A stretch of DNA of 64,000 nucleotides from Bacteroides sp. AN502(2024) (GCF_041227145.1 NZ_JBGFSP010000003.1:496001-560000), one strand, 5' to 3'. Positions 18,386 to 28,403 are shown, numbered from the stretch's first letter. Notes: generated from the letters alone by a model not told the origin. Numbers and translations are program-made.

Positions 18386-21300
18386 TTAGAAACTTGTTGA
18401 TAATCCGATAGAGTAAGTCTTGGGCGAAGCGATGCTGCGTGTGGCATTATTCAGGCTATAACTTTCCGGGTCAATGCCATTTCCTGCCTTACACCAGGTA
18501 AACAGATTGTTCACCTGCAACTTCAACTTCAATGAATGAAGCCTGAGTTGACGACAGATATCAGACGGCAAATTATAGCCAAGACTCAGACTACGCAATT
18601 TCACATAACCGGCATCCTTCACATTGATATCGCCATACTGCCACCAATACTGGAAAGTACTTGCATAAGTTTTATCCTTTGCCGGCATATCGATATACAT
18701 ACGTACATTTGCATCCGGTGCATCCGCACTCCAGCGGTTGGCAATATCTTTCAAAGTTTGGCTTCCTGTCTGGTCACTCATACTTACCACACTGTTACGT
18801 AACTTGTTGCCCCCTGCATATACAAAGGAAGCATTCAAGTCGATCCCTTTGTAACTAAGTCTCAACATCAGTGCTCCATTAAAACTCGGAGTCAACGAAC
18901 CAAGGTTTACCAAATCATCGGTACCTTTCAGTGACGAACTGGTGGTAATATCAGCTACCGTACCATCTTCATTAAATTTCACGAGGTCGTTCCCGTCCTT
19001 ATCCACTGCTATCGGATATCCGTTTTCAATACGGTCGATACGGTAAGCCCAAAGTGTGTTATAGCTGGTTCCTTCCATAAAGAACTTCAGCGGGCTCGTA
19101 ATAAAACTGGCCGAAGTGTCCGCGTCATTATGGTCCACCTTTAACATCTTGTTTTTATTATGAGCAAAGTTGAAATCAATGGCAAAGTTCCAGTCTTTCT
19201 TTCTGATGATATTGGCAGTAAGGGAGAATTCAATGCCCCGGTTACGCATTTTCCCATTGTTCACCACACGTGATTTAGCTCCCAAAGTAGGATCCATATA
19301 ACGGCGTACAAGCAAATCGGATGCGGAACGATTATAATATTCCAAGCTACCGATCATCCAATTATTGAAAAGACGGAAATCCAATCCCACATTATAAGTA
19401 GCTGTTTTCTCCCAACGGAGTTTCGGATTCGGAAGATCATCGTCGTCATAAGTCAAGTAAGTCGTCTTGATCGGATTGCTCTGTGTTTTTTGCTTTACCA
19501 CAAAATAAGTGGTCGAACCTTGATCCACATTACCGTTGATTCCATAAGTCATACGAGCTTTCAGGAAATTGATCCAAAAAATATCTTTAAAGAACGACTC
19601 TTCCGAAATGATCCAGGACGCACCGACAGACCACAGGGGATGACGCTGATTACGGATATCCAGTCCGAACAAGTCTGCCTGATCCCAACGGATACTTCCG
19701 GACACATTATAACGGGATAAGTAAGAATAGCCCGCATTGGCATAGAAGGATGCATAACGATGGCGCGTTTCCTGCAATGTAGGCGACAAGCCACCCAACG
19801 TAATCGTACTTCCGCTAAGAGCACTGATTCCTACACCGTCACGGTATGCCTGCCAATCCATTATATCAGAGGTCAGTGTCTGAGGATCATAGCCAAACAT
19901 TAATTGCTGGGTAGCTTTCGGTATTTTATTCTCCCTGAATTCGAGTCCGGCAATGGCGGTTATTGCATGGTTCTTCCAGCTTTTATCAAAGTCTATCTGG
20001 TTACGTACCGTATAACGATTACTGCTCAGCTCACTTTGAAAGAACCGCCCGCCTTCCGGCATGTGTGATTTTCCTTTTTCATCAATCATCGAATTGTACG
20101 TCATACGCATCATAAAGGAGTCTTCCGCATCAAAAACTTCACTTTTGCTATGATTCCATTCGTATTGATACATGAATTTGTATTTAAACATCTTCAGAAA
20201 ACGAGCCTGCAGGCTGACAAACGGACGGATACTGACATCACGTGATTTAGTACCGCCTTCCCCCAATGCGTCAAGCACATTGAAACCAAACGTTTTATAA
20301 GGTGAAACACCTTCTGCCTTGCTCACAACACTGCCGTTGTAAGTCCCACCCGAATATCCCTTCAGATTTACATAAGGAGACATATAGCGGTTGCCATCGT
20401 CATCCATTATTCTTTCATAACGTTGTTGCATAGTGTAACTGGTAAACAGGGTATTCGGTGTATCACTACTTCCCAGACGGGCGTCCACCCCGGCATTCAC
20501 ATTCAACCAACTGGTGATGGCATAGTTCGACTTATAATACAAGGAGAATTTATTCCTTTTATCATTTATCGTACGCCCCTTGTCATTTTCATAATTGAAC
20601 GAAAGGAAGTGATTGTTTTTTCCGACTTTCTGTGATACACTCACATTATAGCGCTGGGTCACAGCCGTACGCCAGGCATTATCACGGTATTCTTTATAAT
20701 AATCATTATTACGCCATTGATTCAACGTGGCTTCGACTTCACGATTACTTAGCGCACCATTTTCCCGGTCTAAATAGAGTTGGAATAACGGATTATAATA
20801 GTTTGACCTATAAGTAGACAAGAAACCGGACGCACTACCCGATTCGGCTACATTTGCATCAAACACTGCAGTCTGATAATCAATGATATCACTTGTAGAC
20901 GCCAGGTTCAAGCTGTTAAAATTCGGTTTGCCTGTGATGAACCAGTCCGCATTGATATTCACATGCGCACCCTCTTCTTTGCCCTGTTTAGTCGTTACCA
21001 CAATAACGCCGTTTGCAGCCAAAGCGCCATAAATACTGGCTGCCGCCGCATCTTTCAAGACCGTCACACTCTCCACATTATAAGGATTTATCTCGTTCAA
21101 AGTCAGGTTGGTAGGCATATCATCCACCACAATCAGCGGATTTGTACCTACCTCCTCCGAAAACGTACCTACACCACGAAGAATGGGGCTCATATCTCCG
21201 TTATTCGGATTAATGTCCATACGCAAACCGGCTATCTGCCCTTCCAAAGACGAAGTCAAGTCAGTGTGCATCTGTCTTGTCAGTTGTTCGGAATCTATGA

Positions 21301-21982
21301 AACCGAAAGAAGCAGTAGAACGTTCACGGCTGATACGCTGATACCCCGTTACTACCACATCTCCCAATTGCAATTTATCTTCATGCATAATCACATTGAC
21401 ATGAGTACGCCCTTTGATAGCAACCTTCTCTGTCTGCATACCGACAAAAGATACTTCCAATGTGTGGGTTTCCTCCATCACCTTACAAATGAAATTTCCT
21501 TTAATATCGGAAATAGCTCCAAACGGACTGTCGATTCCCCGAATATTCGCACCCGGCAACGGATCCCCTTTTTCATCCACGACACATCCTTCGATGTTCC
21601 TGACTTTACGTGCAGCAGCCGATGCTGGCTTCACTTTACGGACAGTGATAAAATGTTGTTTCACCTCATATTCAAAAGGCTTCCCTGCCAATATTTTCTG
21701 AAGTGCCGCCAAAGGCGCCAACCGGCGTATACTTACGCTTACCCGGTACGCTCCGACATCTTCACTGGAGAAATTCACCTTATAACCGGACATATTGCTG
21801 AACTGCTTCAAAGCTTCTCCCAGCGGTGCTTCTTTTAGTTCCAAAGAAATCAATTTACCGTCCGTATCCTGTGCCCGTCCATAGAGGGCAGTTACAAACA
21901 TCAGCAATAGGAAAGCGGCTTTCATCCATACGCCCTTTCTCATTACCTTTTCGCAAGACAATGTAATTTGTAGCCTTTTCAT
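18386..21982 (-). CDS. SusC/RagA-family TonB-dependent transporter with N-terminal STN signalling domain
   Basis: The protein has 1198 residues. A signal sequence ending about YGRAQ is followed by an STN (secretin/TonB short N-terminal) domain at about residues 45-115 (ISLELKEAPLGEALKQFSNMSGYKV...KILAGKPFEY). A carboxypeptidase-regulatory-like domain follows (about 128-205), then TonB-box-like DVVVTGYQ, a plug (about 215-330) and a barrel ending YSIGLSTSF. The STN domain normally contacts a FecR anti-sigma factor in the periplasm, and such a gene lies just 19 bp upstream, so import and self-induction are coupled. The start at 21982 gives an unusually long 25-residue stretch before the hydrophobic core. 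MRKGVWMKAAF, starting 13 codons in, is a plausible alternative start. Confidence 0.95.
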   Translation of the reverse strand: MKRLQITLSCEKVMRKGVWMKAAFLLLMFVTALYGRAQDTDGKLISLELKEAPLGEALKQFSNMSGYKVNFSSEDVGAYRVSVSIRRLAPLAALQKILAGKPFEYEVKQHFITVRKVKPASAAARKVRNIEGCVVDEKGDPLPGANIRGIDSPFGAISDIKGNFICKVMEETHTLEVSFVGMQTEKVAIKGRTHVNVIMHEDKLQLGDVVVTGYQRISRERSTASFGFIDSEQLTRQMHTDLTSSLEGQIAGLRMDINPNNGDMSPILRGVGTFSEEVGTNPLIVVDDMPTNLTLNEINPYNVESVTVLKDAAAASIYGALAANGVIVVTTKQGKEEGAHVNINADWFITGKPNFNSLNLASTSDIIDYQTAVFDANVAESGSASGFLSTYRSNYYNPLFQLYLDRENGALSNREVEATLNQWRNNDYYKEYRDNAWRTAVTQRYNVSVSQKVGKNNHFLSFNYENDKGRTINDKRNKFSLYYKSNYAITSWLNVNAGVDARLGSSDTPNTLFTSYTMQQRYERIMDDDGNRYMSPYVNLKGYSGGTYNGSVVSKAEGVSPYKTFGFNVLDALGEGGTKSRDVSIRPFVSLQARFLKMFKYKFMYQYEWNHSKSEVFDAEDSFMMRMTYNSMIDEKGKSHMPEGGRFFQSELSSNRYTVRNQIDFDKSWKNHAITAIAGLEFRENKIPKATQQLMFGYDPQTLTSDIMDWQAYRDGVGISALSGSTITLGGLSPTLQETRHRYASFYANAGYSYLSRYNVSGSIRWDQADLFGLDIRNQRHPLWSVGASWIISEESFFKDIFWINFLKARMTYGINGNVDQGSTTYFVVKQKTQSNPIKTTYLTYDDDDLPNPKLRWEKTATYNVGLDFRLFNNWMIGSLEYYNRSASDLLVRRYMDPTLGAKSRVVNNGKMRNRGIEFSLTANIIRKKDWNFAIDFNFAHNKNKMLKVDHNDADTSASFITSPLKFFMEGTSYNTLWAYRIDRIENGYPIAVDKDGNDLVKFNEDGTVADITTSSSLKGTDDLVNLGSLTPSFNGALMLRLSYKGIDLNASFVYAGGNKLRNSVVSMSDQTGSQTLKDIANRWSADAPDANVRMYIDMPAKDKTYASTFQYWWQYGDINVKDAGYVKLRSLSLGYNLPSDICRQLRLHSLKLKLQVNNLFTWCKAGNGIDPESYSLNNATRSIASPKTYSIGLSTSF

Positions 21983-22001
21983 AAGAGTTGTATCTGTAAA
22001 G

Positions 22002-23078
22002 TTATATATGTTTAATCGTAATAGTTCCGTCCTGATAATCTACGCGTACTTTCTCCAGTTTATTCAACAGTTCCACCGCCTCTTCCAAGGGGGCGTTGCG
22101 GTTCGCCCAGAAGTTCAGGCGGATATGGCATAGTTCCACCCGTTCAAAGTCGATATTCACGTTGTACCATCTGCCCAGAGAAGTCATAATTTCTTCCAAC
22201 GCTGCATCTTCAAAATAGAACATTCCTTCTGTCCAAGCCGTATAGGTAGCTATGTTGACATGCGATATCTTCTCTTCTCCGGTTTCCGTATAGGTCAAGT
22301 CCTGTCCGGGTTGAAGCACTACGGAAGTAAGACTGCTTTTGTTGGTCACTTGCACTTTTCCCTGCACCAATGTCACGTGGCGGTCTTCTGTTGTGTATGA
22401 ACGTACATTAAATTTAGTACCCAGCACATGAGTATCCATACCATCGGCACTTACGATAAAGGGACATTTTTCATCCTTTGCCACTTCAAAACAGGCTTCA
22501 CCTGTCAGCTCTACCCGGCGTTCTTTTCCGTTGAATGCAACAGGATAACGCAGGCTACTTTCAGCATTTATCCACACCTTAGTCCCGTCGGACAATACCA
22601 GCAGGAAACTTTTTCCACGGGGTGTAGTCAACGTTTGGCAGCAGGAGGTATCCTTCACCAATGTTTTCCATTCTTTGATATCCATCACACTGTCTTCCAA
22701 TAGTTGTTGTTCACTACGACCATCCATTTGAAGCATCACCTGTTCTGCACTGACAGTTGAGGCAAAGACTCGCACCGGTTCCTCTTTTTTTATAAAGAAA
22801 GAAGGAAGTAAAGAAGGCATCAGGAAAACCGAAACCACAACGGCTGCCACGGCAGAAGCCGCTATCCAAATACGCATTCTCGTTTTTGCTTTACGCCTCC
22901 TATCCAGGTTTTCACGCATCACGGCTTCCTTGCAAGCCATCAAATCAAGAAATAGTTCCTTGTTTTCAGGTACACGGATCCATTGGGTGAACTCTTCTGT
23001 CTCCCTTATTCGCGGTTCCTGTATTGCACGCAATGCATAGTCTGAATTTTGGTCTGTTTTTTCCATCATAGCAATCAA
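22002..23078 (-). CDS. FecR-family anti-sigma factor
   Basis: This 358-residue protein has a cytoplasmic N-terminal part, one membrane helix (IWIAASAVAAVVVSVFLMP, about 68-90), a periplasmic FecR domain (about 140-250, TTPRGKSFLLVLSDGTKVW and GEACFEVA) and a C-terminal DUF4974-like domain. It holds the adjacent ECF sigma factor inactive until the STN domain of the loaded SusC transporter signals. It sits between sigma (58 bp upstream) and SusC (19 bp downstream), the standard order for these systems. Confidence 0.95.
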   Translation of the reverse strand: MIAMMEKTDQNSDYALRAIQEPRIRETEEFTQWIRVPENKELFLDLMACKEAVMRENLDRRRKAKTRMRIWIAASAVAAVVVSVFLMPSLLPSFFIKKEEPVRVFASTVSAEQVMLQMDGRSEQQLLEDSVMDIKEWKTLVKDTSCCQTLTTPRGKSFLLVLSDGTKVWINAESSLRYPVAFNGKERRVELTGEACFEVAKDEKCPFIVSADGMDTHVLGTKFNVRSYTTEDRHVTLVQGKVQVTNKSSLTSVVLQPGQDLTYTETGEEKISHVNIATYTAWTEGMFYFEDAALEEIMTSLGRWYNVNIDFERVELCHIRLNFWANRNAPLEEAVELLNKLEKVRVDYQDGTITIKHI

Positions 23079-23136
23079 CTGTTTATCTTAATACGTAGAA
23101 CTAATTAAAACCGATGACACCTAAAATAGATTTTTT

Positions 23137-23640
23137 TCAAAAAAAGACGTTTAATCGTTTACGAAGTATCTTTAAAGCTCTAGCTATGTGGGTTCTAACT
23201 GTATTATCGCTGATATTTAAAGTCTCACTGATTTCCGCACATTTCTTTTCTTTCAGAAAAAACTCTTCCACTACCGTGCGCATTTGCGGAGCCATTTGAC
23301 GGATACTCTCCTGCATCCGATTTATTTTATCTTCATACTCCTGATACTCTTTCGCAGTCCAGCCACCATAAAGCTCCTCCAAGTATCTTTCCGAATTCTT
23401 ATGAACGACACTCTGATGACGTATATGGTCAATGCAACGGTTTTTCACCATCACATAAAACAAGGGAAGTAAATCTGCCTCCTCAGTCAACAGCCTGCCA
23501 TTTTCAAGCACAGAGCAAAAGACATCATTCACGATATCCTTTGCACATTCTCCGTCATTCAACAGATTATATGCATGAATATAGAGTTTCTGCCAATGTT
23601 TCCTGTATATTACAGCTATAGCATTTTGGCTATCATTCAT
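23137..23640 (-). CDS. ECF-type RNA polymerase sigma factor
   Basis: This 167-residue sigma-70 family protein has only regions 2 and 4. Region 2 is at about residues 8-75 (YRKHWQKLYIHAYNLL, DIVNDVFCSVLE). Region 4 is a C-terminal helix-turn-helix (CAEISETLNISDNTVRTHI, about 130-160). It is the first gene of the sigma-FecR-SusC-SusD-protease operon and probably directs that operon's own transcription. Length and layout are normal for Bacteroidetes ECF factors. Confidence 0.95.
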   Translation of the reverse strand: MNDSQNAIAVIYRKHWQKLYIHAYNLLNDGECAKDIVNDVFCSVLENGRLLTEEADLLPLFYVMVKNRCIDHIRHQSVVHKNSERYLEELYGGWTAKEYQEYEDKINRMQESIRQMAPQMRTVVEEFFLKEKKCAEISETLNISDNTVRTHIARALKILRKRLNVFF

Positions 23641-23674
23641 GTCTTTTTGATTACTTTTTGCATTTAATCGAGTA

Positions 23675-23682
23675 CAAAGTTA
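23675..23682 (-). promoter_or_regulatory. Candidate -7 box of the sigma factor gene
   Basis: TAACTTTG on the minus strand, 34 bases before the start codon at 23640, fits TAnnTTTG. A separate ECF-type promoter could also exist but I cannot identify one. Confidence 0.5.
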
Positions 23683-23739
23683 GCCAAATAACACCAAAGA
23701 ATCAATCAATTCATAAAAAAAACAGTAAGCGTCTACATC

Positions 23740-25206
23740 CTACGATATGGACACTTCATTTCTTTTCAGAAAGATGCGGTTTGTAATAGTATCCGGAAGT
23801 TCCGATTCATAATGCGTCACCATAATCATGGTTTTATTTTTACGTTGGCAAAAGGCTTCAATAATCTTCTTTACCCGGCGACGATTATAAGTATCCAATC
23901 CATGGAGTGGCTCATCCAGAATCAGCAGTTCCGGATCTTTGACGAAAGCTCTTGCCAGCAAGGCCAGGCGTTGTTCTCCACTGGATAGTTGCAGGAATGG
24001 TTTATCTTTCAAATCTGCAATGCCGAATATATCCATCCACCACTCACAGATAGCCATCTGTTCCGGTCGAGGACGTTTATACAGACCGATACTGTCATGC
24101 AAACCACTGGCTACAATCTCGATAGCAGGCAGATTTTTAAGATAAGCACGGTGCATCTCGGGGCTTACGTAACCGATATGTTTCTTGATTTCCCAAATAC
24201 TTTCTCCCGTCCCTCTTTTCCGTCCGAAGAGACTGATGTCACAAGCATACGATTGCGGATTGTCTGCACAGACAAGGCTCAACAGCGTCGATTTCCCGGC
24301 ACCGTTCTCACCACTCAACGCCCACTTCTCACCACGACGGACTGTCCAGTCCAGTTCTTTCAGAATAGTTCGGTCGCCATAACGGATACTGACCTTATTC
24401 AGTTTCACTACTTCCTCCGAATCGTAATTGTTACCATCAGATGGCAAATCTATAATCCGTTGCTGCAAATCATCCAAAGAGGTAACCGCATCTCTACTAC
24501 GGAAAGCTTCGAGATAGGCTTCACGTTCCATTTTAGGAAAGACCTCCATCTGGTCCACAGGAATGACATGAGTAATGAATGACGGTATATCATCGAGCAT
24601 GGAAAGTACCAGAATGATTTGTACGGATGACATTTTCGTCAGACGTTCGAGCAAAGAGAATAACAGTTCGCGCGTAGGAGCATCCAGTCCGATAAACGGA
24701 TTATCCATAATCAACACGCGAGGAGCAGTCAGCAAGGTTTTGGCTAGCTGGAATTTACGTAATTCACCGCTGGAAAGGAGAATGATCTTCTTGTCGAGCA
24801 ACGGTTCGATACGGAAGAGTTCAAACAATTCACGTTGCAGTTGCTCGTCCTTGATTTCTCCCAACATCTCACGCACATCGGGAGCCTCATCCTGATCGTG
24901 AGCATTCCAACGCTGCTGATAGTAGTAATTGGCATCGGCAGATCCGTAAGTATCGCGGAAAGCAATGTATTTCACATTATCATAAAGAGTCCGGGTGGCA
25001 GAGGGGAAAAAATTATATTGAACGGTTCCTTCACGCAATGGATATTTTCCGATCAGGGTATCTACAAAAAGACTTTTACCACCACCATTGGGACCTACAA
25101 TGGCTATATGCTCATTCGCTCCGATAGTTGCCGTGATGGGTTTGGCTAAACGCACAAGCGGGTTGCGTGCTACGCCCCCCGCCATGCAGAATGTATTTTG
25201 GTTCAT
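23740..25206 (-). CDS. ABC-type ATPase with two nucleotide-binding domains, ModF/PhrA-like
   Basis: This 488-residue soluble protein has two ABC domains. The first has Walker A GPNGGGKS near residue 38 and signature LLSSGELRKFQ near 143. The second has Walker A GENGAGKS near 300 and signature QLSSGEQRLALLARA near 412, then Walker B LLILDEPLHGLD. There are no membrane segments and no permease gene nearby. This tandem arrangement matches ModF/PhrA-type proteins, whose role is uncertain; a link to molybdate or to DNA repair has been suggested for the family. The gene stands alone with its own promoter box. A repeat array lies between it and the pullulanase gene upstream. Confidence 0.85.
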   Translation of the reverse strand: MNQNTFCMAGGVARNPLVRLAKPITATIGANEHIAIVGPNGGGKSLFVDTLIGKYPLREGTVQYNFFPSATRTLYDNVKYIAFRDTYGSADANYYYQQRWNAHDQDEAPDVREMLGEIKDEQLQRELFELFRIEPLLDKKIILLSSGELRKFQLAKTLLTAPRVLIMDNPFIGLDAPTRELLFSLLERLTKMSSVQIILVLSMLDDIPSFITHVIPVDQMEVFPKMEREAYLEAFRSRDAVTSLDDLQQRIIDLPSDGNNYDSEEVVKLNKVSIRYGDRTILKELDWTVRRGEKWALSGENGAGKSTLLSLVCADNPQSYACDISLFGRKRGTGESIWEIKKHIGYVSPEMHRAYLKNLPAIEIVASGLHDSIGLYKRPRPEQMAICEWWMDIFGIADLKDKPFLQLSSGEQRLALLARAFVKDPELLILDEPLHGLDTYNRRRVKKIIEAFCQRKNKTMIMVTHYESELPDTITNRIFLKRNEVSIS

Positions 25207-25235
25207 ATTCTTTTATTCTGTTTAATTATTGCCCG

Positions 25236-25243
25236 CAAAGGTA
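25236..25243 (-). promoter_or_regulatory. -7 box of the ABC ATPase gene
   Basis: TACCTTTG on the minus strand, 29 bases before the start codon at 25206, matches TAnnTTTG. Confidence 0.55.
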
Positions 25244-25370
25244 ACAATTTTATCATAACAATAAAGTTGAAAAGTGTGCAAGTATCTGCAACAGACATCA
25301 TGCAGTTGAGGAAAGCTATCTCCTTAGAGAAAGAGCTGTATCTCTACGCTTATGTCAGTGTCCATACAGA

Positions 25371-25452
25371 GAAACGGGAGTATCCCTATATAGAAACTGT
25401 AGTTCCCATACGGGAAACTGGAATTTCCTGCCTGGAAACTGGAGTTTCAACG
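25371..25452. repeat. 21-22-bp periodic array, family B
   Basis: GAAAC recurs at 25371, 25393, 25414 and 25435, a spacing of 22, 21 and 21 bp. Each unit is a small dyad, for example GGAAACTGGAATTTCC and GGAAACTGGAGTTTC. A weaker unit (AAGAGCTGTATCTCTA) precedes at about 25331. The array lies just beyond the pullulanase stop codon and about 130 bp upstream of the ABC gene promoter. Period and dyad design are like the family A arrays, but the sequence differs. Confidence 0.75.
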
Positions 25453-25454
25453 GG

Positions 25455-27461
25455 TTACTTATACATAATCAATGCAGACTGTCCGGGAATAATCACTTCC
25501 GGCCCGGTTTGCGTACCTAATCCACGCACATCTATCACACCGTCTTTGCATACCACTGTATATTTACCAACAGGCACTTCCAAACGGGCAGGAGTCATGC
25601 GGGAATTAAAAGCTACGATCATATCTTCCCAACTATCTCCGTTCGCATGATCCTTCAGGCGGAACGCAATCAGGTTTTGTCCTTCCACCGGAAGAAACTC
25701 CAGATGCTTCCGGACCTTCTCCGCATCTCCCATACGGAAGGCGGGATGAGACTTACGCAAATCTATGAGTCGTTTATAATACATGAAAACATCTCCGTTC
25801 ATCGTTTTACGTCGCCAATCGATGGCATTGACTGCATCCGGACTCTTATAACTATTATCTACCCCTTGTTTATCGCGCATCACCTCTTCTCCTGCATAGA
25901 TAAAAGGAATACCTTGCGAAGTGAAGACTACCGTTTGCGCAAGCTTATCAAGCCGGACCAGTTGCTCGGGAGTAGCTCCCGGCATACTTGCTTTCAAGCG
26001 ATCAACAAGGCACAAACCGTCGTGACAGGAAACATAGCTAATCATCTGGGTAGGCTGTGCCGCCCACGGTTTCTGACTGTAATTGACGGAATCACACCGT
26101 ACTTGCGGATGCTCAATAGCACCCACAATACCGAATTTAACACTCATTTCTGCTCCGGGAACTCCGGCAAGGAAAGCACCTTTCTCTTTTTTCCATGCAG
26201 GTCCGCAGAGCCCGTCACGCAATTCATCCGAGAATACGGCAATTCCGGGCATGTGGGAAACATTCCCTTTCATAGCCAACGAATCTGCCGGATATTGGGG
26301 AATGTCGGCTGCCCAACCTTCTCCATAAAGACAAATGGTAGGATCAACCTTGTTCACAGCTTTCCGGATCTCATTCATAGTTTCAATATCATGCACTCCC
26401 ATCAAGTCAAAACGGAAGCCGTCAATGTGGTATTCATTTATCCAGTAAAGAACGGACTCTACCATGAACTTGCGCATCATAGGGCGTTCACTTGCCGTCT
26501 CATTACCACATCCGGAACCATTAGCCAATGTTCCGTTTTCTTTCTGACGATAAAAATAACCGGGAACAGTACGTTCAAAGTTACTTTCAACAGTATTAAA
26601 AGTATGATTGTAAACCATATCCATTACCACACGGATACCAGCTCTATGCAGTGCTTGTACCATCTGTTTAAACTCCTTCACACGAGTGGTAGGTTCATAA
26701 GGATCAGTTGAATAAGAACCATCCGGCACATTATAATTCACCGGATCATATCCCCAGTTATAGTGGTTTTCTTCCAGTTTTGTTTCGTCGATAGAAGCAT
26801 AATCAGAAGAAGGAAGAAGATGTACATGTGTCACTCCCAGTTCTATCAAGTGATCGATACCAGTCAGTAACTGATCCGAATTCATGGTACCGTGTTCAGT
26901 CAATGCGAGGTATTTACCTCTATTCTTAATTCCCGACGCAGAATCAACCGAGAAGTCCCGATGATGCATTTCATAGATAATCATATCAGCAGGAGATTTC
27001 AGAGAAGGACGCCTGTCACTCTCCCATCCCTCGGGATTTGTAGTCTTCCAGTCAATAATGGCGGCACGTTTCCCATTCACACCGACAGCGTGGGCATTGA
27101 TTCCCGGAGTGTCTCCCTGCCATTTATCGTTGATTTTTACATTAAAGGCGTAGAATTTACCGAGCAGGTCCTTATCTACCGTAGTTGTCCAGGTTCCATC
27201 TTCTGCGGGTTCCATCTTTACCGTTTCATAAGCATGACCGCCTTCACCGGCATCATATAGCATCAGGCGCACTTCTTCTGCTGTTGGTGACCAAAGATAA
27301 AATCTGGTTGCCAACGGCGTATATTCCATTTCCGTAAGACTTCCCGTACGAACCGGATACAGCTCAAAAGAAGCATATTCCTTTTTCGCAGGGGAGCAGC
27401 TCATTACTGTTGTCACTGTAGTCACCCCTAATATTGCTAAATAATTACTTTCCATCTTCAT
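25455..27461 (-). CDS. pulA: Type I pullulanase-like GH13 lipoprotein
   Basis: The 668-residue protein has a short signal with lipobox VMSC, so it is lipid-anchored. Residues about 40-130 form an N-terminal CBM48-like domain (FYLWSPTAEEVRLMLYDAGEGG). The GH13 barrel follows and carries the type I pullulanase motif YNWGYDP (about residue 236). It has nucleophile Asp352 in GFRFDLMG, acid/base Glu381 in YGEGW and transition-state SCHD near 478. It cleaves alpha-1,6 branches in pullulan, starch or glycogen-derived dextrins. It is not next to a SusCD pair, so it may be a housekeeping debranching enzyme facing the periplasm or cell surface. It lies 47 bp downstream of ruvC and may be co-transcribed. 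Confidence 0.92.
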   Translation of the reverse strand: MKMESNYLAILGVTTVTTVMSCSPAKKEYASFELYPVRTGSLTEMEYTPLATRFYLWSPTAEEVRLMLYDAGEGGHAYETVKMEPAEDGTWTTTVDKDLLGKFYAFNVKINDKWQGDTPGINAHAVGVNGKRAAIIDWKTTNPEGWESDRRPSLKSPADMIIYEMHHRDFSVDSASGIKNRGKYLALTEHGTMNSDQLLTGIDHLIELGVTHVHLLPSSDYASIDETKLEENHYNWGYDPVNYNVPDGSYSTDPYEPTTRVKEFKQMVQALHRAGIRVVMDMVYNHTFNTVESNFERTVPGYFYRQKENGTLANGSGCGNETASERPMMRKFMVESVLYWINEYHIDGFRFDLMGVHDIETMNEIRKAVNKVDPTICLYGEGWAADIPQYPADSLAMKGNVSHMPGIAVFSDELRDGLCGPAWKKEKGAFLAGVPGAEMSVKFGIVGAIEHPQVRCDSVNYSQKPWAAQPTQMISYVSCHDGLCLVDRLKASMPGATPEQLVRLDKLAQTVVFTSQGIPFIYAGEEVMRDKQGVDNSYKSPDAVNAIDWRRKTMNGDVFMYYKRLIDLRKSHPAFRMGDAEKVRKHLEFLPVEGQNLIAFRLKDHANGDSWEDMIVAFNSRMTPARLEVPVGKYTVVCKDGVIDVRGLGTQTGPEVIIPGQSALIMYK

Positions 27462-27508
27462 TTAAACCTCCCCTAGATATTTCCTGTCTATCCCTATAAT
27501 CAGTCGCT

Positions 27509-28075
27509 TTACTTCACCCTATCCGGATTCTTCGCTATAAAATCCTTCCAGCTATTATAACCTTTTTCCATTGCCGGGCGTCCCATTTGCAGAAAATGAC
27601 AATAGGCTGCTGCCAGTCCGTCCGTTGCATCCATAAAAGTAGGCATATCTTCTTTCGAAAACCGCAGCATCCGCTGTAACATATCCGCCACCTGTTCCTT
27701 GGATGCCTGCCCGTTTCCGGTGATAGCCATCTTTATCTTCAAAGGAGCATATTCCGTAATCGGAATATCCCGGCTCAATGCTACTGCCATCGCTACCCCC
27801 TGTGCACGGCCCAACTTCAACATCGACTGTACATTCTTACCGAAGAAAGGCGCTTCAATAGCCAGCTCATCAGGCAGATAACTTTCAATAATACTCAATA
27901 CCCGTTCATGGATATAACGAAGTTTCAGATAGTGGTTGGCAAATTTACGCAAGTCGATAATCCCCATCGCAATCATTTCGGGCTTGGTTCCTTTCACTCT
28001 TAGAACACCATATCCCATGATTGTCGTACCTGGGTCAATCCCCAGGATTATCTTTTCCTTTACCGGTTGAATCAC
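27509..28075 (-). CDS. ruvC: Holliday junction resolvase RuvC
   Basis: This 188-residue RNase H-fold endonuclease has catalytic Asp14 in [14 protein letters not shown], Glu in [10 protein letters not shown] (about 73) and the C-terminal acidic pair in [14 protein letters not shown] (about 145-157). It resolves four-way junctions during recombination with RuvAB. The start codon overlaps the stop of the DUF4286 gene by four bases, so translation is probably coupled. Confidence 0.96.
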   Translation of the reverse strand: MIQPVKEKIILGIDPGTTIMGYGVLRVKGTKPEMIAMGIIDLRKFANHYLKLRYIHERVLSIIESYLPDELAIEAPFFGKNVQSMLKLGRAQGVAMAVALSRDIPITEYAPLKIKMAITGNGQASKEQVADMLQRMLRFSKEDMPTFMDATDGLAAAYCHFLQMGRPAMEKGYNSWKDFIAKNPDRVK

Positions 28076-28374
28076 TCTATCACCTCCATCAAGGTCGGAA
28101 ACCCGATCACTTTATCTTTAAATATCTTTGCCAGTTCGTCATTCAAGCGCATTCCCTGTTCCAGATGCCAACGATGCAGCAATCCGCTACTTTCCACCTC
28201 CCATTGCAGAGAGTACGCACTTCCTTCTTCCCGATGACTCAATATCCGGCAAATGCGCGGTGCCTTTAAAGTACCGTGTTTCTGTACTTCAGGGATATAG
28301 CTTTCTTTTATCCAAATCATGAAATTGTCGTGAACATCATCGTCCACTTGAAAAGTTGTATTATAAATCAGCAT
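28072..28374 (-). CDS. DUF4286 family small protein
   Basis: This 100-residue protein has an alpha/beta ferredoxin-like pattern ([18 protein letters not shown]...[10 protein letters not shown]). It matches the DUF4286 family that commonly sits upstream of ruvC in Bacteroidetes. No catalytic motif is visible and the function is unknown. It is first in the operon and overlaps ruvC by four bases. Confidence 0.85.
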   Translation of the reverse strand: MLIYNTTFQVDDDVHDNFMIWIKESYIPEVQKHGTLKAPRICRILSHREEGSAYSLQWEVESSGLLHRWHLEQGMRLNDELAKIFKDKVIGFPTLMEVIE

Positions 28375-28403
28375 ATCTTAAATTTCAAACTAATTATTTA
28401 CCG

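Noticed and set aside
20963..21838. Plus-strand frame of 291 codons
   Set aside because: Antisense shadow of the STN and plug regions of the SusC-like gene; its His/Cys/Ile-rich composition is not protein-like.
23740..25206. ATPase of a classical importer operon
   Set aside because: No permease or binding protein gene is adjacent and the protein has two fused ATPase domains, so it was called ModF/PhrA-like instead.
25647..26711. Plus-strand frame of 354 codons
   Set aside because: Antisense shadow of the pullulanase catalytic domain, whose active-site motifs are intact on the minus strand.
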